64,000 bases of DNA from Desulfofustis glycolicus DSM 9705 (GTDB taxonomy: Bacteria; Desulfobacterota; Desulfobulbia; Desulfobulbales; Desulfocapsaceae). Location: positions 165,478-229,477 of the forward strand of contig NZ_FQXS01000004.1 of NCBI RefSeq assembly GCF_900130015.1. The letters run 5' to 3'. The notes under the pieces were generated by a model. The model was not told where the DNA came from. It saw only the letters and a list, made by a program, of their open reading frames with translations, and ran no database searches. This document shows, piece after piece, positions 46,745 through 56,544 of this stretch. Numbering within the stretch: position 1 is the first letter of the stretch; the number at the start of each line of letters is the position of its first letter. Made by a program: the position numbers and the translations under genes.

Positions 46745-47230
46745 TTAGTTGTTCGGCACGATAATCACTGGAATCGTCGCGTACCGCGGGACCCGGCGAG
46801 CGGTGGACCCGACGATATCGGTACCAAAAATACGGCGGGTGGATTTCCCCATGACGATCAGGTCTGCCTGATGCTTTTGTGCGGCCTTGATAATCTCCTC
46901 ACTGGGGCGGCCACTAATGACAAGCAATTCCTTTACCCGGATATCCTGCCGATCACGGCTCTGCTCCTCTTCTTGGCAGAACTTCTCCAACCTGCTCTTC
47001 ATCGTCTTCAGGACCAAACGCATATTATCCTGAAATATTTTTTTCGCATCCACATCGGTCAGGTACGTCTCAACGATGGCCTGCGCTGCCGAGGACATTG
47101 GTTCGACCACGTGCAGCATGGTGATGTCGGCTTCATAGCGCCGGGCCAGACTGATTGCCGTGCGAAAAACCGGCCGAGTATGTTTACCCAGATCAGTAGC
47201 ATACAAAATTGTTTTGAATTCCGGCAACAT
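46745..47230 (-). CDS. Universal stress protein, UspA family
   Basis: A 161-residue soluble protein. The fold begins FKTILYATDLGKHTRPVFRTAI and has ADITMLHVVEPM; the nucleotide loop near the end reads ADLIVMGKSTRRIFGTDIVGSTARRVPR, matching the ATP-binding G-2x-G-9x-G(S/T) pattern. An internal insertion of charged helix (FCQEEEQSRDRQDIR) is present. ATG 47230 follows GAGGAG and is preferred over the longer frame. Function is stress survival by analogy. It precedes ispH by 11 bases. Confidence 0.88.
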   Translation of the reverse strand: MLPEFKTILYATDLGKHTRPVFRTAISLARRYEADITMLHVVEPMSSAAQAIVETYLTDVDAKKIFQDNMRLVLKTMKSRLEKFCQEEEQSRDRQDIRVKELLVISGRPSEEIIKAAQKHQADLIVMGKSTRRIFGTDIVGSTARRVPRYATIPVIIVPNN

Positions 47231-47391
47231 TCCGATTCTCCTCAAATCCTGTTAAAAAGCGGCTCCCCCCCAACATCTCACCCCACGATAACCATGGTGA
47301 ACGGTTTGTCGATGGTATCTCAGGGTTAAACGAGTGCGCCGGACCGAAACTCCCGAACAGTCGGAATCAGTGCGGCGCACCTCTGGATGGA

Positions 47392-48789
47392 TCAATACCC
47401 TTTCAATTTGTCAATATACTCCGGCAAGAACAGAGAGATTTGCGGAATATAGGTAATCAGCCCAAGAAAAACGAGCATCAGACAGAGCCACGGTAAGGCC
47501 GCCTTGATGACCCAGCCCATGGAATTACCGGTAATACCGGACATGACAAAGAGATTCAAACCGACGGGCGGCGTCAGCATGCCGATCTCCATATTGACGA
47601 CCATCACAATACCCAGGTGAATCGGATCGATTCCCAGCTGCAAAGCAATCGGGAAGAGGATCGGCGCCATGATCAGCAGGATCGCCGACGGCTCCATGAA
47701 ATTACCGGCGGCAAGCAGCAGCAGGTTGACCACGATCAGAAACATCCAGGGCGACAGGCCGAGCTCGACGATGATCGAGGCGATGTGGTGCGGAATACGT
47801 TCGGTGGTCAGTACATGGGCAAAGAGCATTGCATTGGCGATAATAAACAGCAGCATGATACTGACCTTCGCCGCATCCATCAGCACTTTGTTGACATCCC
47901 GGTCGAAAATGCACTTCGGCAGAGCCAGCGTGATCTGCCAGCTGTTGCGAAACAAGGCGGCACCCAGCGACTCGCCAGGCTTGAACCACGGCTGCTCCTT
48001 CATCGGCCCCATGTCACGGTAACCGAAACAGGCAATACCGAAGGCGTAAACCGCAGAGACGGCGGCCGCTTCGGTGGGACTGGCGATACCGCCATAGATC
48101 GAGCCGAGAACGATGATAATCAGCATCAGCCCGCCCAGCGCGCTCCATCCGGAAGCTAGAAGTTCCTTAAAACCTACCCAGGGAAGACTCGGCAGGTTGC
48201 GAAACCGGGCGACGATATAGATAACGATCATCAGCATCAGTCCCATCATCAGTCCGGGCAGAAAACCGGCCATGAACATCCGGGCTGCAGACACTTCGGT
48301 TGCTGCGGAATAGACGAGCATAACGATGGACGGCGGGATCAGGATGCCCAGGGTACCGGCGGTGGTAATGACGCCGGCGCCGAAACTCTCCGGGTAACCG
48401 ATCTTGAGCATGCCGGCGATACAGATGGAGCCGATTGCAGCGACCGTTGCCGGCGACGAACCGGAAACCGCGGCGAAAATCATACAGGCTACGACCGAGG
48501 CCATCGCGACGCCGCCCTTGATATGGCCGACCAGGCCGGTGGCAAAACGGATGATTCGTTTGGCCACCCCGCCGGTGGACAAAAACGACGATGACAGGAT
48601 AAAAAAGGGAATGGCCAGCAACGTATAATGTTTGGATAGTGCTTCGAACAATTTCAGAGAGATGGAGGCGATCGAGTCGTTCGAAAACATCAGGATGGTG
48701 CCGATGCTCGACAGTCCGAGCGCCAAGGCAATCGGCATGCCCAGCAGCATACAGCCGAAAAGCAAGATAAATAATGCGGCGGTGGTCAT
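47392..48789 (-). CDS. dctM: TRAP transporter large permease
   Basis: A 465-residue polytopic protein with about a dozen membrane helices. It has the DctM pattern LLFGCMLLGMPIALALG, LLAIPFFILSSSFLSTGGVAKR, AAVSGSSPATVAAIGSI, GTLGILIPPSIVMLVYS, and TPPVGLNLFVMSGITG. It carries the Na+- or H+-coupled uptake of the substrate delivered by DctP. ATG 48789 is chosen: it follows GGAGGG and overlaps the dctQ stop by four bases; the longer frame would overlap dctQ entirely. A loose GTGCGCCG/CGGCGCAC hairpin (47334-47380) follows the gene. Confidence 0.94.
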   Translation of the reverse strand: MTTAALFILLFGCMLLGMPIALALGLSSIGTILMFSNDSIASISLKLFEALSKHYTLLAIPFFILSSSFLSTGGVAKRIIRFATGLVGHIKGGVAMASVVACMIFAAVSGSSPATVAAIGSICIAGMLKIGYPESFGAGVITTAGTLGILIPPSIVMLVYSAATEVSAARMFMAGFLPGLMMGLMLMIVIYIVARFRNLPSLPWVGFKELLASGWSALGGLMLIIIVLGSIYGGIASPTEAAAVSAVYAFGIACFGYRDMGPMKEQPWFKPGESLGAALFRNSWQITLALPKCIFDRDVNKVLMDAAKVSIMLLFIIANAMLFAHVLTTERIPHHIASIIVELGLSPWMFLIVVNLLLLAAGNFMEPSAILLIMAPILFPIALQLGIDPIHLGIVMVVNMEIGMLTPPVGLNLFVMSGITGNSMGWVIKAALPWLCLMLVFLGLITYIPQISLFLPEYIDKLKGY

Positions 48790-49331
48790 ACCATGCCCTC
48801 CTTTTTCAACTCCTCGACAATGGCCATGCTCTCCTTGGCCTCGTCGGCATGGCGAAATACCTCGACGTCCCCAAATACCACTGTCCAGAGCAGGATAAGC
48901 AATCGAACACCGAGAAAAACGAAACCAATCAAAAGAATACTGTGGGCGACCCAGGTTGGGATAAAGCGCAGGTCCTCCAGACTGATGCCGAGCATTTTCA
49001 CTTTGCCGAGATAGATCCAGGCACCGTAGATTACCAGCCAGCAATAGATCAGGCTGAGGGAACAGGCGATGCCGGTCAGTATTTTCCGGCCAAGCGGGGG
49101 GAAAATCTTGACGAAAGCATCCATGCCGATATGGGCACCAAGCTTTAGACAATAGGAGGCGCCGAACAAGACCATCCAGGCGCTCAGATGCAGGGTCAGT
49201 TCCTGGGACCAGATCCAGGCCTTGCTGAAACCGAATCGCATCACCACATCAACGAATACGAGGAGGGTACAGGTTACCAGAAACAGGGCAATGATCCCTT
49301 CCTCAATCTTATTTACAATTTTGAAAAACAT
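48786..49331 (-). CDS. dctQ: TRAP transporter small permease
   Basis: A 181-residue membrane protein with four helices (IIALFLVTCTLLVFVDVVMRF, LSAWMVLFGASYCLKLG, and two more), the DctQ layout. It links DctM to the periplasmic receptor. ATG 49331 (MFFKIVNKIEEG) follows AGAGG and is preferred over 49364. It is separated from dctP by 102 bases holding a hairpin, and overlaps dctM by four bases. Confidence 0.92.
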   Translation of the reverse strand: MFFKIVNKIEEGIIALFLVTCTLLVFVDVVMRFGFSKAWIWSQELTLHLSAWMVLFGASYCLKLGAHIGMDAFVKIFPPLGRKILTGIACSLSLIYCWLVIYGAWIYLGKVKMLGISLEDLRFIPTWVAHSILLIGFVFLGVRLLILLWTVVFGDVEVFRHADEAKESMAIVEELKKEGMV

Positions 49332-49365
49332 TGCCGACCTCTTGCGCAATCTGCGGACAAGCATC

Positions 49366-49400
49366 AGGGCAGGAACTCACCGTTCGGGACCCCCTGCCCT
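49366..49400 (-). terminator. Intra-operon hairpin between dctP and dctQ
   Basis: CCTGCCCT (49393-49400) and AGGGCAGG (49366-49373) form a stem, and AGCATC/GATGCT (49360-49365, about 49425-49430) could close an outer stem. TRAP operons often have such structures to make more receptor than permease; here that is inference. Confidence 0.5.
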
Positions 49401-49433
49401 GTTCTCTCAAGCCCGTCCCGTTAGGGATGCTGA

Positions 49434-50438
<1,005 letters not shown>

Positions 50439-50549
50439 TCATTGTGTTGGTTTGTCCCTTGGCCGGAACAGTCCTGAAAATGGCTGTCGAGCAGACTGCA
50501 CGGCACGACGAATCGAATATCGTCGGGTGCGGGGTAACACCTGAACATC

Positions 50550-50566
50550 TGCAAAGAACGGTCCAG
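50550..50566 (-). promoter_or_regulatory. Sigma-54 promoter of dctP
   Basis: The minus strand reads CTGGACCGTTCTTTGCA, against the consensus YTGGCACGNNNNTTGCW. The invariant GG (-24) and GC (-12) are present at the right spacing. Transcription would start near 50540, giving a ~114-base leader to dctP. The neighbouring dctD encodes a sigma-54 activator. Confidence 0.75.
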
Positions 50567-50631
50567 ACAGGGACAAAAAAGTTCTTCCGAAATATCAGGC
50601 AACAGAGCACAATCGGGAATTGTCAGGCTAT

Positions 50632-50659
50632 AACAATTGGCGGATTTCCGCCAATTGTT
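50632..50659 (-). promoter_or_regulatory. 28-nt palindrome, likely DctD enhancer site
   Basis: AACAATTGGCGGA and TCCGCCAATTGTT form a perfect 13-bp inverted repeat around TT. It lies about 90-120 bases upstream of the inferred dctP start site, the usual distance for a sigma-54 activator. It could alternatively be a hairpin downstream of dctD, but it is 200 bases from that gene and has no T-run. The rest of 50660-50861 shows only a short palindrome CTCCCGCGGGAG near 50832. Confidence 0.6.
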
Positions 50660-50861
50660 GCCCATCAATGAGGGGGAAATCCGCCTACGAATCTAGCCTC
50701 ACTATCTGCTCTGTCTCCTGAAAAGCGATTCATTCCGAACCGATTGGGAACTATCGGAAGCGGCACCGCAGAAACCGGACGGCGAGGAGAAGCAGGTCCG
50801 AATGGATAGAAAGAGGACAGCTCTTCACCGCTCCCGCGGGAGGTTGAAAAACCATTGGGTG

Positions 50862-52220
50862 TCACTCTTTGAAATCGCTTTTATCAAGTCTATATTTGCG
50901 CATTTTGTCTGACAGGGTTTTACGCGGAATAGACAAGGTGTCCATGGCTTTTTTGATCGACCCGTTGCCGGCAGCGAGCGCCTGCTCGATCAGGCTGCGC
51001 TCGAAACGTTCGACCTGTTCTGCCAGGCTGCGGGCCTCGGAGTGAACGGAGCCGCTCATCAACCGGTCGATCCGCCAGTCATTCTGCGCTCCGAGTAGTA
51101 CATAGCGTTCGGCCACATTACGCAGTTCGCGGACATTGCCCGGCCAGGAATAGGCCATCAGGGCATTCATCTGATTGTTGTCCGGCAATGGCGCTTCCTG
51201 CTGGTACCGGTGCGACGCGACGAGAACGAAATGGCGAAAAAGCAGCGGGATATCTTCACGCCGTTCACGGAGCGGCGCCAGGCGCAATTGCACGACACTG
51301 AGCCGATAATAGAGATCTTCACGGAAGGTTCCGATGCCGGTCAGTTCTTTGAGGTCCGACTTTGCTGCGGCAACCACTCGCAGATCGAGCAGTATCGATT
51401 TATTCGACCCGAGTCGTTCGACCGTTCGCTCCTGCAGGGTCCGCAACAGATGCACCTGCACCCGCAAGGGCATTGATTCGATTTCATCGAGCAGCAGCGT
51501 CCCACCGTTGGCATATTCGAATTTGCCGATCCGCTGCTCTCGAGCATCAGTGAACGCTCCGGCCTCATGACCGAACAACTCGCTTTCGATCAACGAATCG
51601 CTGACTGCACCGCAGTTCACCGCGACGAAGTTTCTCGATCGCCGGCGGCTCTGCTCGTGAAGAGAGCGGGCCACCAGTTCTTTGCCGGTTCCGGTCTCAC
51701 CGGTGATCAACACGTCAGCCCCGGTATCGGCGATCTGGGCGATGGTGGTGCGAAGTGCATCCATTTGAACGGTGCGGCCGATAATCCGCGGGCCAAGAAC
51801 TTCCTGTGCTTCCAGTTCCCGGCGCAGCGTCCTGTTTTCCAGAGTCAGGGCCCGTTTCTCCAAGGCCCGTTGCACCGTTTTAACCAGTCGTTCCGATGAA
51901 TAGGGTTTTTCGATAAAATCGTAGGCCCCGTCGCGCATCGCCTGAACGGCGGTGGAGATATCGCCGTGGCCGGTAATCAGGATGACCGGCAGATCGCTGT
52001 CGATTTCCCGGACCGCCGCCATGAAGGACAGGCCGTCCATCTTCGGCAGTCTTATGTCACAGACGACAACCCCGGGCCAGTGCGCATCGATCGCGGGCAG
52101 GGCGGCTTCCGCCGTTTCGTAGCAGACCACTTCCATATCTGCCAACTCCAGCGTCTGGGTGTTGGCCTGCCGGATATGCTTTTCATCGTCGATAAAGAGT
52201 ACTTTATTGCTCGTTTTCAT
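50862..52220 (-). CDS. dctD: Sigma-54-dependent response regulator, DctD type
   Basis: A 452-residue NtrC-family activator. Receiver domain: DDE near residues 11-13, phospho-Asp in VVCDIRLPKMDG, and YDFIEKPYS. AAA+ domain: Walker A GETGTGKE, the sigma-54 contact GAFTDA (GHEAGAFTDAREQR), Walker B GGTLLLDEIESMP, and arginine finger region FREDLYYRL. C-terminal HTH (AAGNGSIKKAMDTLSIPRKTLSDK-type Fis fold). It overlaps dctB by 17 bases, forming a two-component pair that should drive dctPQM. Confidence 0.95.
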   Translation of the reverse strand: MKTSNKVLFIDDEKHIRQANTQTLELADMEVVCYETAEAALPAIDAHWPGVVVCDIRLPKMDGLSFMAAVREIDSDLPVILITGHGDISTAVQAMRDGAYDFIEKPYSSERLVKTVQRALEKRALTLENRTLRRELEAQEVLGPRIIGRTVQMDALRTTIAQIADTGADVLITGETGTGKELVARSLHEQSRRRSRNFVAVNCGAVSDSLIESELFGHEAGAFTDAREQRIGKFEYANGGTLLLDEIESMPLRVQVHLLRTLQERTVERLGSNKSILLDLRVVAAAKSDLKELTGIGTFREDLYYRLSVVQLRLAPLRERREDIPLLFRHFVLVASHRYQQEAPLPDNNQMNALMAYSWPGNVRELRNVAERYVLLGAQNDWRIDRLMSGSVHSEARSLAEQVERFERSLIEQALAAGNGSIKKAMDTLSIPRKTLSDKMRKYRLDKSDFKE

Positions 52221-54072
52221 TCTGCTGATCCACTATGAGCAAGGAGATGACGAACCGGGCCCCTGATTCCGCCGGCTCAAGAACGATGGTGCCGCCCATC
52301 TCCTTGAGTATACGTTTACTAATCGTCAATCCCAGTCCAAGCCCCTGTCCCGGTTGTTTGGTCGTAAAAAACGGGTCGAAGATCTCTTTGACATGGTCCC
52401 CTGCAATACCGGGACCGCTGTCGTGAATAATGATTCTCGCCCGATCTTCTTCAACACAGGCGTCGATGGCGATCTCTTTCTCATGGCATGATTCAACTGC
52501 CTGCATTGCATTGTTCAAGACGTTCACCAGCACCTGCTGAAGCAGAACCTGGTTGGCTGATACCTGCAGGTTCTCCGGCTGAATTCGGACGTGCACAGCG
52601 ATTTTGTTCTTCAGGATGCCGGAGGCCAGGATCTCCAATGCGCCGTCGATAACACCATGCAGCGGTACGATCTCCGGCTTGCCGCTGCTCTTTCGAGAAA
52701 ACTCTTTCAACTGGATACCGATCTGGGCCATCCGGTCGGTGAGTTCGCTGATCTGGGCCATGTTCCAGGCCGCTTCGATCTTTCTGCCTTTTTCCAGAAA
52801 TTGCCGGGCGTTATCGGCGTAGCTGCGGATAGCGGCAAGAGGCTGGTTCAACTCGTGATTGATCCCCGCCGACAATTGTCCCAAAGTGGCCATCTTGGCG
52901 GCGTGCACCAATTCCGATCGAGTTCGCCGCAATACATCTTCGGTGCTCTTTCGTTCCTGTATCTCGCTGAGCAGTTTCCGGTTGGCCTCGACCAGTTCGG
53001 CGGTTCGCTCCTGAACCCTGGTTTCCAGGTGCTCATTGGCTTCCTGCAAGGCCTGACGGCTCCGATCTTCAAAACGCTTAATCTCCGCCAACCGTCGCCG
53101 GCGTTGAGCGAGAACCGTCAGCAGCAGATAGGAAATCATGATCGCCGAACCGACCAGTACGTTAGTGGCGAGGATCCTCTTGCGCAGCGGACGGGTATCG
53201 GACAAGATATGGACGTTCCAACCGGCTTCGTCCATCACCCTGAACTGCTGCAGCACCGTTGCCGAGGTGGTGCCGCCCTGCTCATCGAGATTGATTACCT
53301 TACCGAAAGGATAATCTTGAATCCGGCGCATCGCGATAGGCTGAATATCGGCATCAGGATACCGCCGGCTTTTCTTGACCAGGGCCAACGTACGCGGCGA
53401 AATCTCGCCAATGGTGCGAAACCGCCAGTCGGGCCGAGTGGTCAAGAAAATGACGTCTTCGGGATCGGTAACGATAAACGTCGCGTCATGATACCCCCAG
53501 CTCTTTTCGACGGAGTCGATGTCGATCTTGATAACCACGGCGCCGAGAATCTCATGTTCCAGGCGCACCGGATAGGCAAAATAATAACCTCGTTTGATCG
53601 ATGTCGTACCAAGGGCGAAATATCGACCGAGCTGTCCTTTCATGGCTTGCTGAAAATAAGGTCGGTAACTGAAATTACGTCCGACGAAGGGACGCTCGTC
53701 CTGCCAATTGCTGGCGGCAATGGTCAAGCCGTCCTTGTCCATCAGATAGGTGTCGGAAGCATTACTGATGTCGTTGACCGTCTGCAGGTAGCGATTGAAG
53801 GCCTCGATCCGCTCCCTCCCGCCCGGATTGATCAAAAAACCGACCAGATTCTTGTCCCGCGCAAGCATCTCCGGTAGGCTCTCATATTTCCCGAGCACTC
53901 CACGAAGGTAGAGGACAAACAGGTCGAGTTGAACGGAGCTTTGCTCGGCGAGTTCCTCGAGCCCTTTTTTATACGTCGCGGTCGATACGCCAAACAATAC
54001 CAGCACCATCACGGCAAGCGTGGTAATCCAACCACTGACGGAGCGAATTGCAAGAAAATTGACGCTGTACAT
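52204..54072 (-). CDS. dctB: C4-dicarboxylate sensor histidine kinase, DctB type
   Basis: A 622-residue membrane kinase. Helix 1 (VSGWITTLAVMVLVLFGVSTA) and helix 2 (ATNVLVGSAIMISYLLLTVLAQ) flank a ~270-residue periplasmic double-PAS (Cache) domain with RPYFQQAMKGQLGRYFALGTTS, typical of DctB dicarboxylate sensors. A coiled coil (ALQEANEHLETRVQERTAELVEANRK) leads to the H box LSAGINHELNQPLAAIRSY, N box NVLNNAMQAV and G boxes DSGPGIAGD and GQGLGLGLTI. It is the first gene of dctBD. Confidence 0.94.
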   Translation of the reverse strand: MYSVNFLAIRSVSGWITTLAVMVLVLFGVSTATYKKGLEELAEQSSVQLDLFVLYLRGVLGKYESLPEMLARDKNLVGFLINPGGRERIEAFNRYLQTVNDISNASDTYLMDKDGLTIAASNWQDERPFVGRNFSYRPYFQQAMKGQLGRYFALGTTSIKRGYYFAYPVRLEHEILGAVVIKIDIDSVEKSWGYHDATFIVTDPEDVIFLTTRPDWRFRTIGEISPRTLALVKKSRRYPDADIQPIAMRRIQDYPFGKVINLDEQGGTTSATVLQQFRVMDEAGWNVHILSDTRPLRKRILATNVLVGSAIMISYLLLTVLAQRRRRLAEIKRFEDRSRQALQEANEHLETRVQERTAELVEANRKLLSEIQERKSTEDVLRRTRSELVHAAKMATLGQLSAGINHELNQPLAAIRSYADNARQFLEKGRKIEAAWNMAQISELTDRMAQIGIQLKEFSRKSSGKPEIVPLHGVIDGALEILASGILKNKIAVHVRIQPENLQVSANQVLLQQVLVNVLNNAMQAVESCHEKEIAIDACVEEDRARIIIHDSGPGIAGDHVKEIFDPFFTTKQPGQGLGLGLTISKRILKEMGGTIVLEPAESGARFVISLLIVDQQNENEQ

Positions 54073-54225
54073 CTAAAGTCCGCTTCCCCTTTTCCCGATT
54101 TATCAAAAAAGAGCTTCGCTGCCGACAAGCGCTGCGCCGCACTGCTCTTTCTCGTTGACATCAGTTATGGACAATGGTAGCTCTACCTTTCTCTTGTTTG
54201 TTTTCAATACGTTAGCAAAGAGGTC

Positions 54226-54852
54226 ATGATGTCTGCCCGCTTTTGGGTGCTCGTAACAGCGCTGCTTGTCACCTTTTCATGCTGCGGCTGTGCCGACAAT
54301 ACCGGTCGGTACCTGCCGGTCTACACCAATACGCCGCGCATCAGCACCCTCGGATTTTCGGTGCTCCCGCCGCCAGGCCAGGGCTGGTATGAGCGAGTCA
54401 ACCGGGATAGCCTCTTTTATGTTAAAAAAGTGGATTCCGAAACATACTCGATCGCAAGTCGCGCCACGGAATTACATTTCAACGAGGAATTCCCCGAAAT
54501 AAATGATTTTCTTGCCCATGTGAAAGAACGGAAACTGATCAGCGTTGATCCATCTCTGATCCGCAATGTCCAACTCTTTTTTGACGTCAGTGAAAAGTCC
54601 GAAAGGTGCGTCCGCTATCGGCAATGCTATGAAGACCACCGCGCCGAAGGATCGCACGAGCTCTCGGCTCAGCCGTTTACCAACGTCTCAAACACCGGTT
54701 TGATCTGTGTCCACCCCGACAATAATCGCCTCGGAATCGACCTTTTTTATCAGGAACGGCAGTCTTCCGGCAAGCCGACGCAATCTTTTGCCAGCGAGGG
54801 CGAATCCTTTTTAGCCAGTCTCTCCTTCCTCTCTCTTACCGCACAACGCTGA
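54226..54852 (+). CDS. Predicted lipoprotein of unknown function
   Basis: A 208-residue protein with a lipoprotein signal: hydrophobic VLVTALLVTFSCC then the lipobox-type FSCCGC, acylation likely at the Cys in CGC. The mature part has LGFSVLPPPGQGWYERVNRDSLFYVKK, reminiscent of small bacterial surface proteins, and further cysteines (CVRYRQCYEDH). ATG 54226 follows AAAGAGG. It lies between the divergent dctB and the convergent hisHF and is probably transcribed alone. Confidence 0.75.
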   Translation: MMSARFWVLVTALLVTFSCCGCADNTGRYLPVYTNTPRISTLGFSVLPPPGQGWYERVNRDSLFYVKKVDSETYSIASRATELHFNEEFPEINDFLAHVKERKLISVDPSLIRNVQLFFDVSEKSERCVRYRQCYEDHRAEGSHELSAQPFTNVSNTGLICVHPDNNRLGIDLFYQERQSSGKPTQSFASEGESFLASLSFLSLTAQR

Positions 54853-54872
54853 AAAATAAAACGCTGCTCCTT

Positions 54873-56459
54873 TTAGCGGCAGGAGATGTCCCGCTCGATC
54901 AATGCTTCTTTGACCTGCCGGATACCGATCTCACGGCGATGAAAGATGCCGGCGGCCAAGGCCGCTTCCGCTCCGGTTTGCTCGAACACCTCGATAAAGT
55001 GCTCGGGCCTGCCAGCTCCGCTTGAGGCGATGACCGGAATACTCACCCGTTCTTTGACATGATTGATCAACTCGATATCAAAACCGCTGTTGGTGCCGTC
55101 CCGGTCGATGCAATTGAGCAGGATTTCTCCGGCCCCGAGTCGCTCGCAGACGGTGACCAATTGAATGACATCGATATCCCGCCCTTCCCGCCCCCCTTTT
55201 ACGGTGCATTGATACCAGCAGTATCGCTCGCCGCCTGGTCCAGGCTGCGCTGTGGCTATCACCTGATGAGTCGTTCGCTCCGGTTCGGAGACATAGATGC
55301 GACGGGGATCGACCGAGATGACCACCGCCTGTGCGCCGTATACTGCGGAAATCTGCTCGATGGCGCTCTTGCCGGTGGCCTGTCCGCTCGCCAGGAAGGC
55401 CTCGACGGTATACACCGCGTCGCTGCCGATCGATATCTTGTCCGCTCCTGATCGAAAATACTCGGAGGCGACATCGAGGGCGGTATGAAATACCCCGTCT
55501 GAATCGGTGAAGGCACGGATGCCGCCGCCGATAGTCAACGGCACGAATACCTTCTCCGACGTCCGCCGCAGCACCTCAAGCATCGGTTGGTCGGCAAGTG
55601 GGAAATCCCTGAAACCGGTAATATTGAGGAAGGTGATTTCATCGGCCCCTTCTTCGAAATAACGCTGGGCCAGTTCCACCGGTTTGCCGAGGTTGCGAAC
55701 CTCGCCATCTGCCCGCACGTCGTATTGGTCACCCTTGGTCACCACCAGATCCCCCCGGTCGTTGCTGCGCACGTCAAGGCAGGCGATGACCCGTTTGGCC
55801 AGGTGCGTTTTATCACCGGCAACCGTGGTGCTGCCGGGTCGCACGGTGATCGACTCGTTTTCGAGAAACCGGCCCAGGATGGTGAGCCCGGGGGCACCGC
55901 TTTTTTCCGGGTGAAATTGAAACGCCGCGACATTGCCCCGACAGATTCCGGAAACAAACGATTGCCCGTAATCGGTTGTGCTCAACAGCCAGTGTTGGTC
56001 CACGTCCTCGATCCGGGCATGATAGGAGTGGACGAAATACAGTTTTTCACCGCGGTAGTCCTCAAACAACGAGCACTGGCGATGCAGCCGGATGCCGTTC
56101 CAACCGATCTGCGGCACGGTCAACCGCGGGTCGGTGAATCGCTGCACCGTTCCGGGCAGTACGCCGAGGCCGGGCACACCGGGCGATTCCGCGCTGGCTT
56201 CAAACATCGCCTGAAGTGCGACACAAATACCGAGAAACGGTTTGTCGGCGGCGATTCTTTGTTTGAGCGGTTCAACGTAGCCCTTTTCCACCAGTTTATT
56301 CATAACCGAGCCGAAGCTGCCGACACCGGGAAAAATCAGCTTTTCGGCCCGGAGTATATCCTTCGGCTCGGTGACGTCTTGTATCTCGCAGCCAAGTCGT
56401 CGGACGGCATTACGTACACTTCGAACATTGCCTGCGCCATAGTCGAGTAGAGTGATCAT
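54873..56459 (-). CDS. hisHF: Bifunctional imidazole glycerol-phosphate synthase, HisH-HisF fusion
   Basis: A 528-residue fusion that makes IGP and AICAR from PRFAR and glutamine in histidine synthesis. Residues 1-~205 are the HisH glutaminase with nucleophile Cys79 (LGICVALQ) and His183/Glu185 (FQFHPEKSG). After a short linker, residues ~219-528 are HisF: IACLDV with Asp229 and CIDRDGTNSGFD. The GICVxLQ form and the length resemble eukaryotic HIS7 rather than the usual separate bacterial proteins. ATG 56459 is the conserved start. No other his genes are adjacent. Confidence 0.93.
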   Translation of the reverse strand: MITLLDYGAGNVRSVRNAVRRLGCEIQDVTEPKDILRAEKLIFPGVGSFGSVMNKLVEKGYVEPLKQRIAADKPFLGICVALQAMFEASAESPGVPGLGVLPGTVQRFTDPRLTVPQIGWNGIRLHRQCSLFEDYRGEKLYFVHSYHARIEDVDQHWLLSTTDYGQSFVSGICRGNVAAFQFHPEKSGAPGLTILGRFLENESITVRPGSTTVAGDKTHLAKRVIACLDVRSNDRGDLVVTKGDQYDVRADGEVRNLGKPVELAQRYFEEGADEITFLNITGFRDFPLADQPMLEVLRRTSEKVFVPLTIGGGIRAFTDSDGVFHTALDVASEYFRSGADKISIGSDAVYTVEAFLASGQATGKSAIEQISAVYGAQAVVISVDPRRIYVSEPERTTHQVIATAQPGPGGERYCWYQCTVKGGREGRDIDVIQLVTVCERLGAGEILLNCIDRDGTNSGFDIELINHVKERVSIPVIASSGAGRPEHFIEVFEQTGAEAALAAGIFHRREIGIRQVKEALIERDISCR

Positions 56460-56544
56460 GATCAATTGATATGTGTCTGAGGGTTCGCAACAAAGGACTC
56501 TGAGCAACGAAGCACTATGTCAGTTCCGTCCGGTCTGCCGGCAG

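Noticed and set aside
48790..49160. N-terminal extension of DctM by about 121 residues
   Set aside because: It would lie entirely over dctQ in another frame and its sequence is not membrane-like; the ATG at 48789 has a strong ribosome site.
52591..53877. Long plus-strand frame of 428 codons opposite dctB
   Set aside because: It lies wholly antisense to the well-supported kinase gene, has no recognisable product and no ribosome site; similar shadow frames occur opposite the DUF445 gene (34567-35742) and opposite the transposase (61913-62719).
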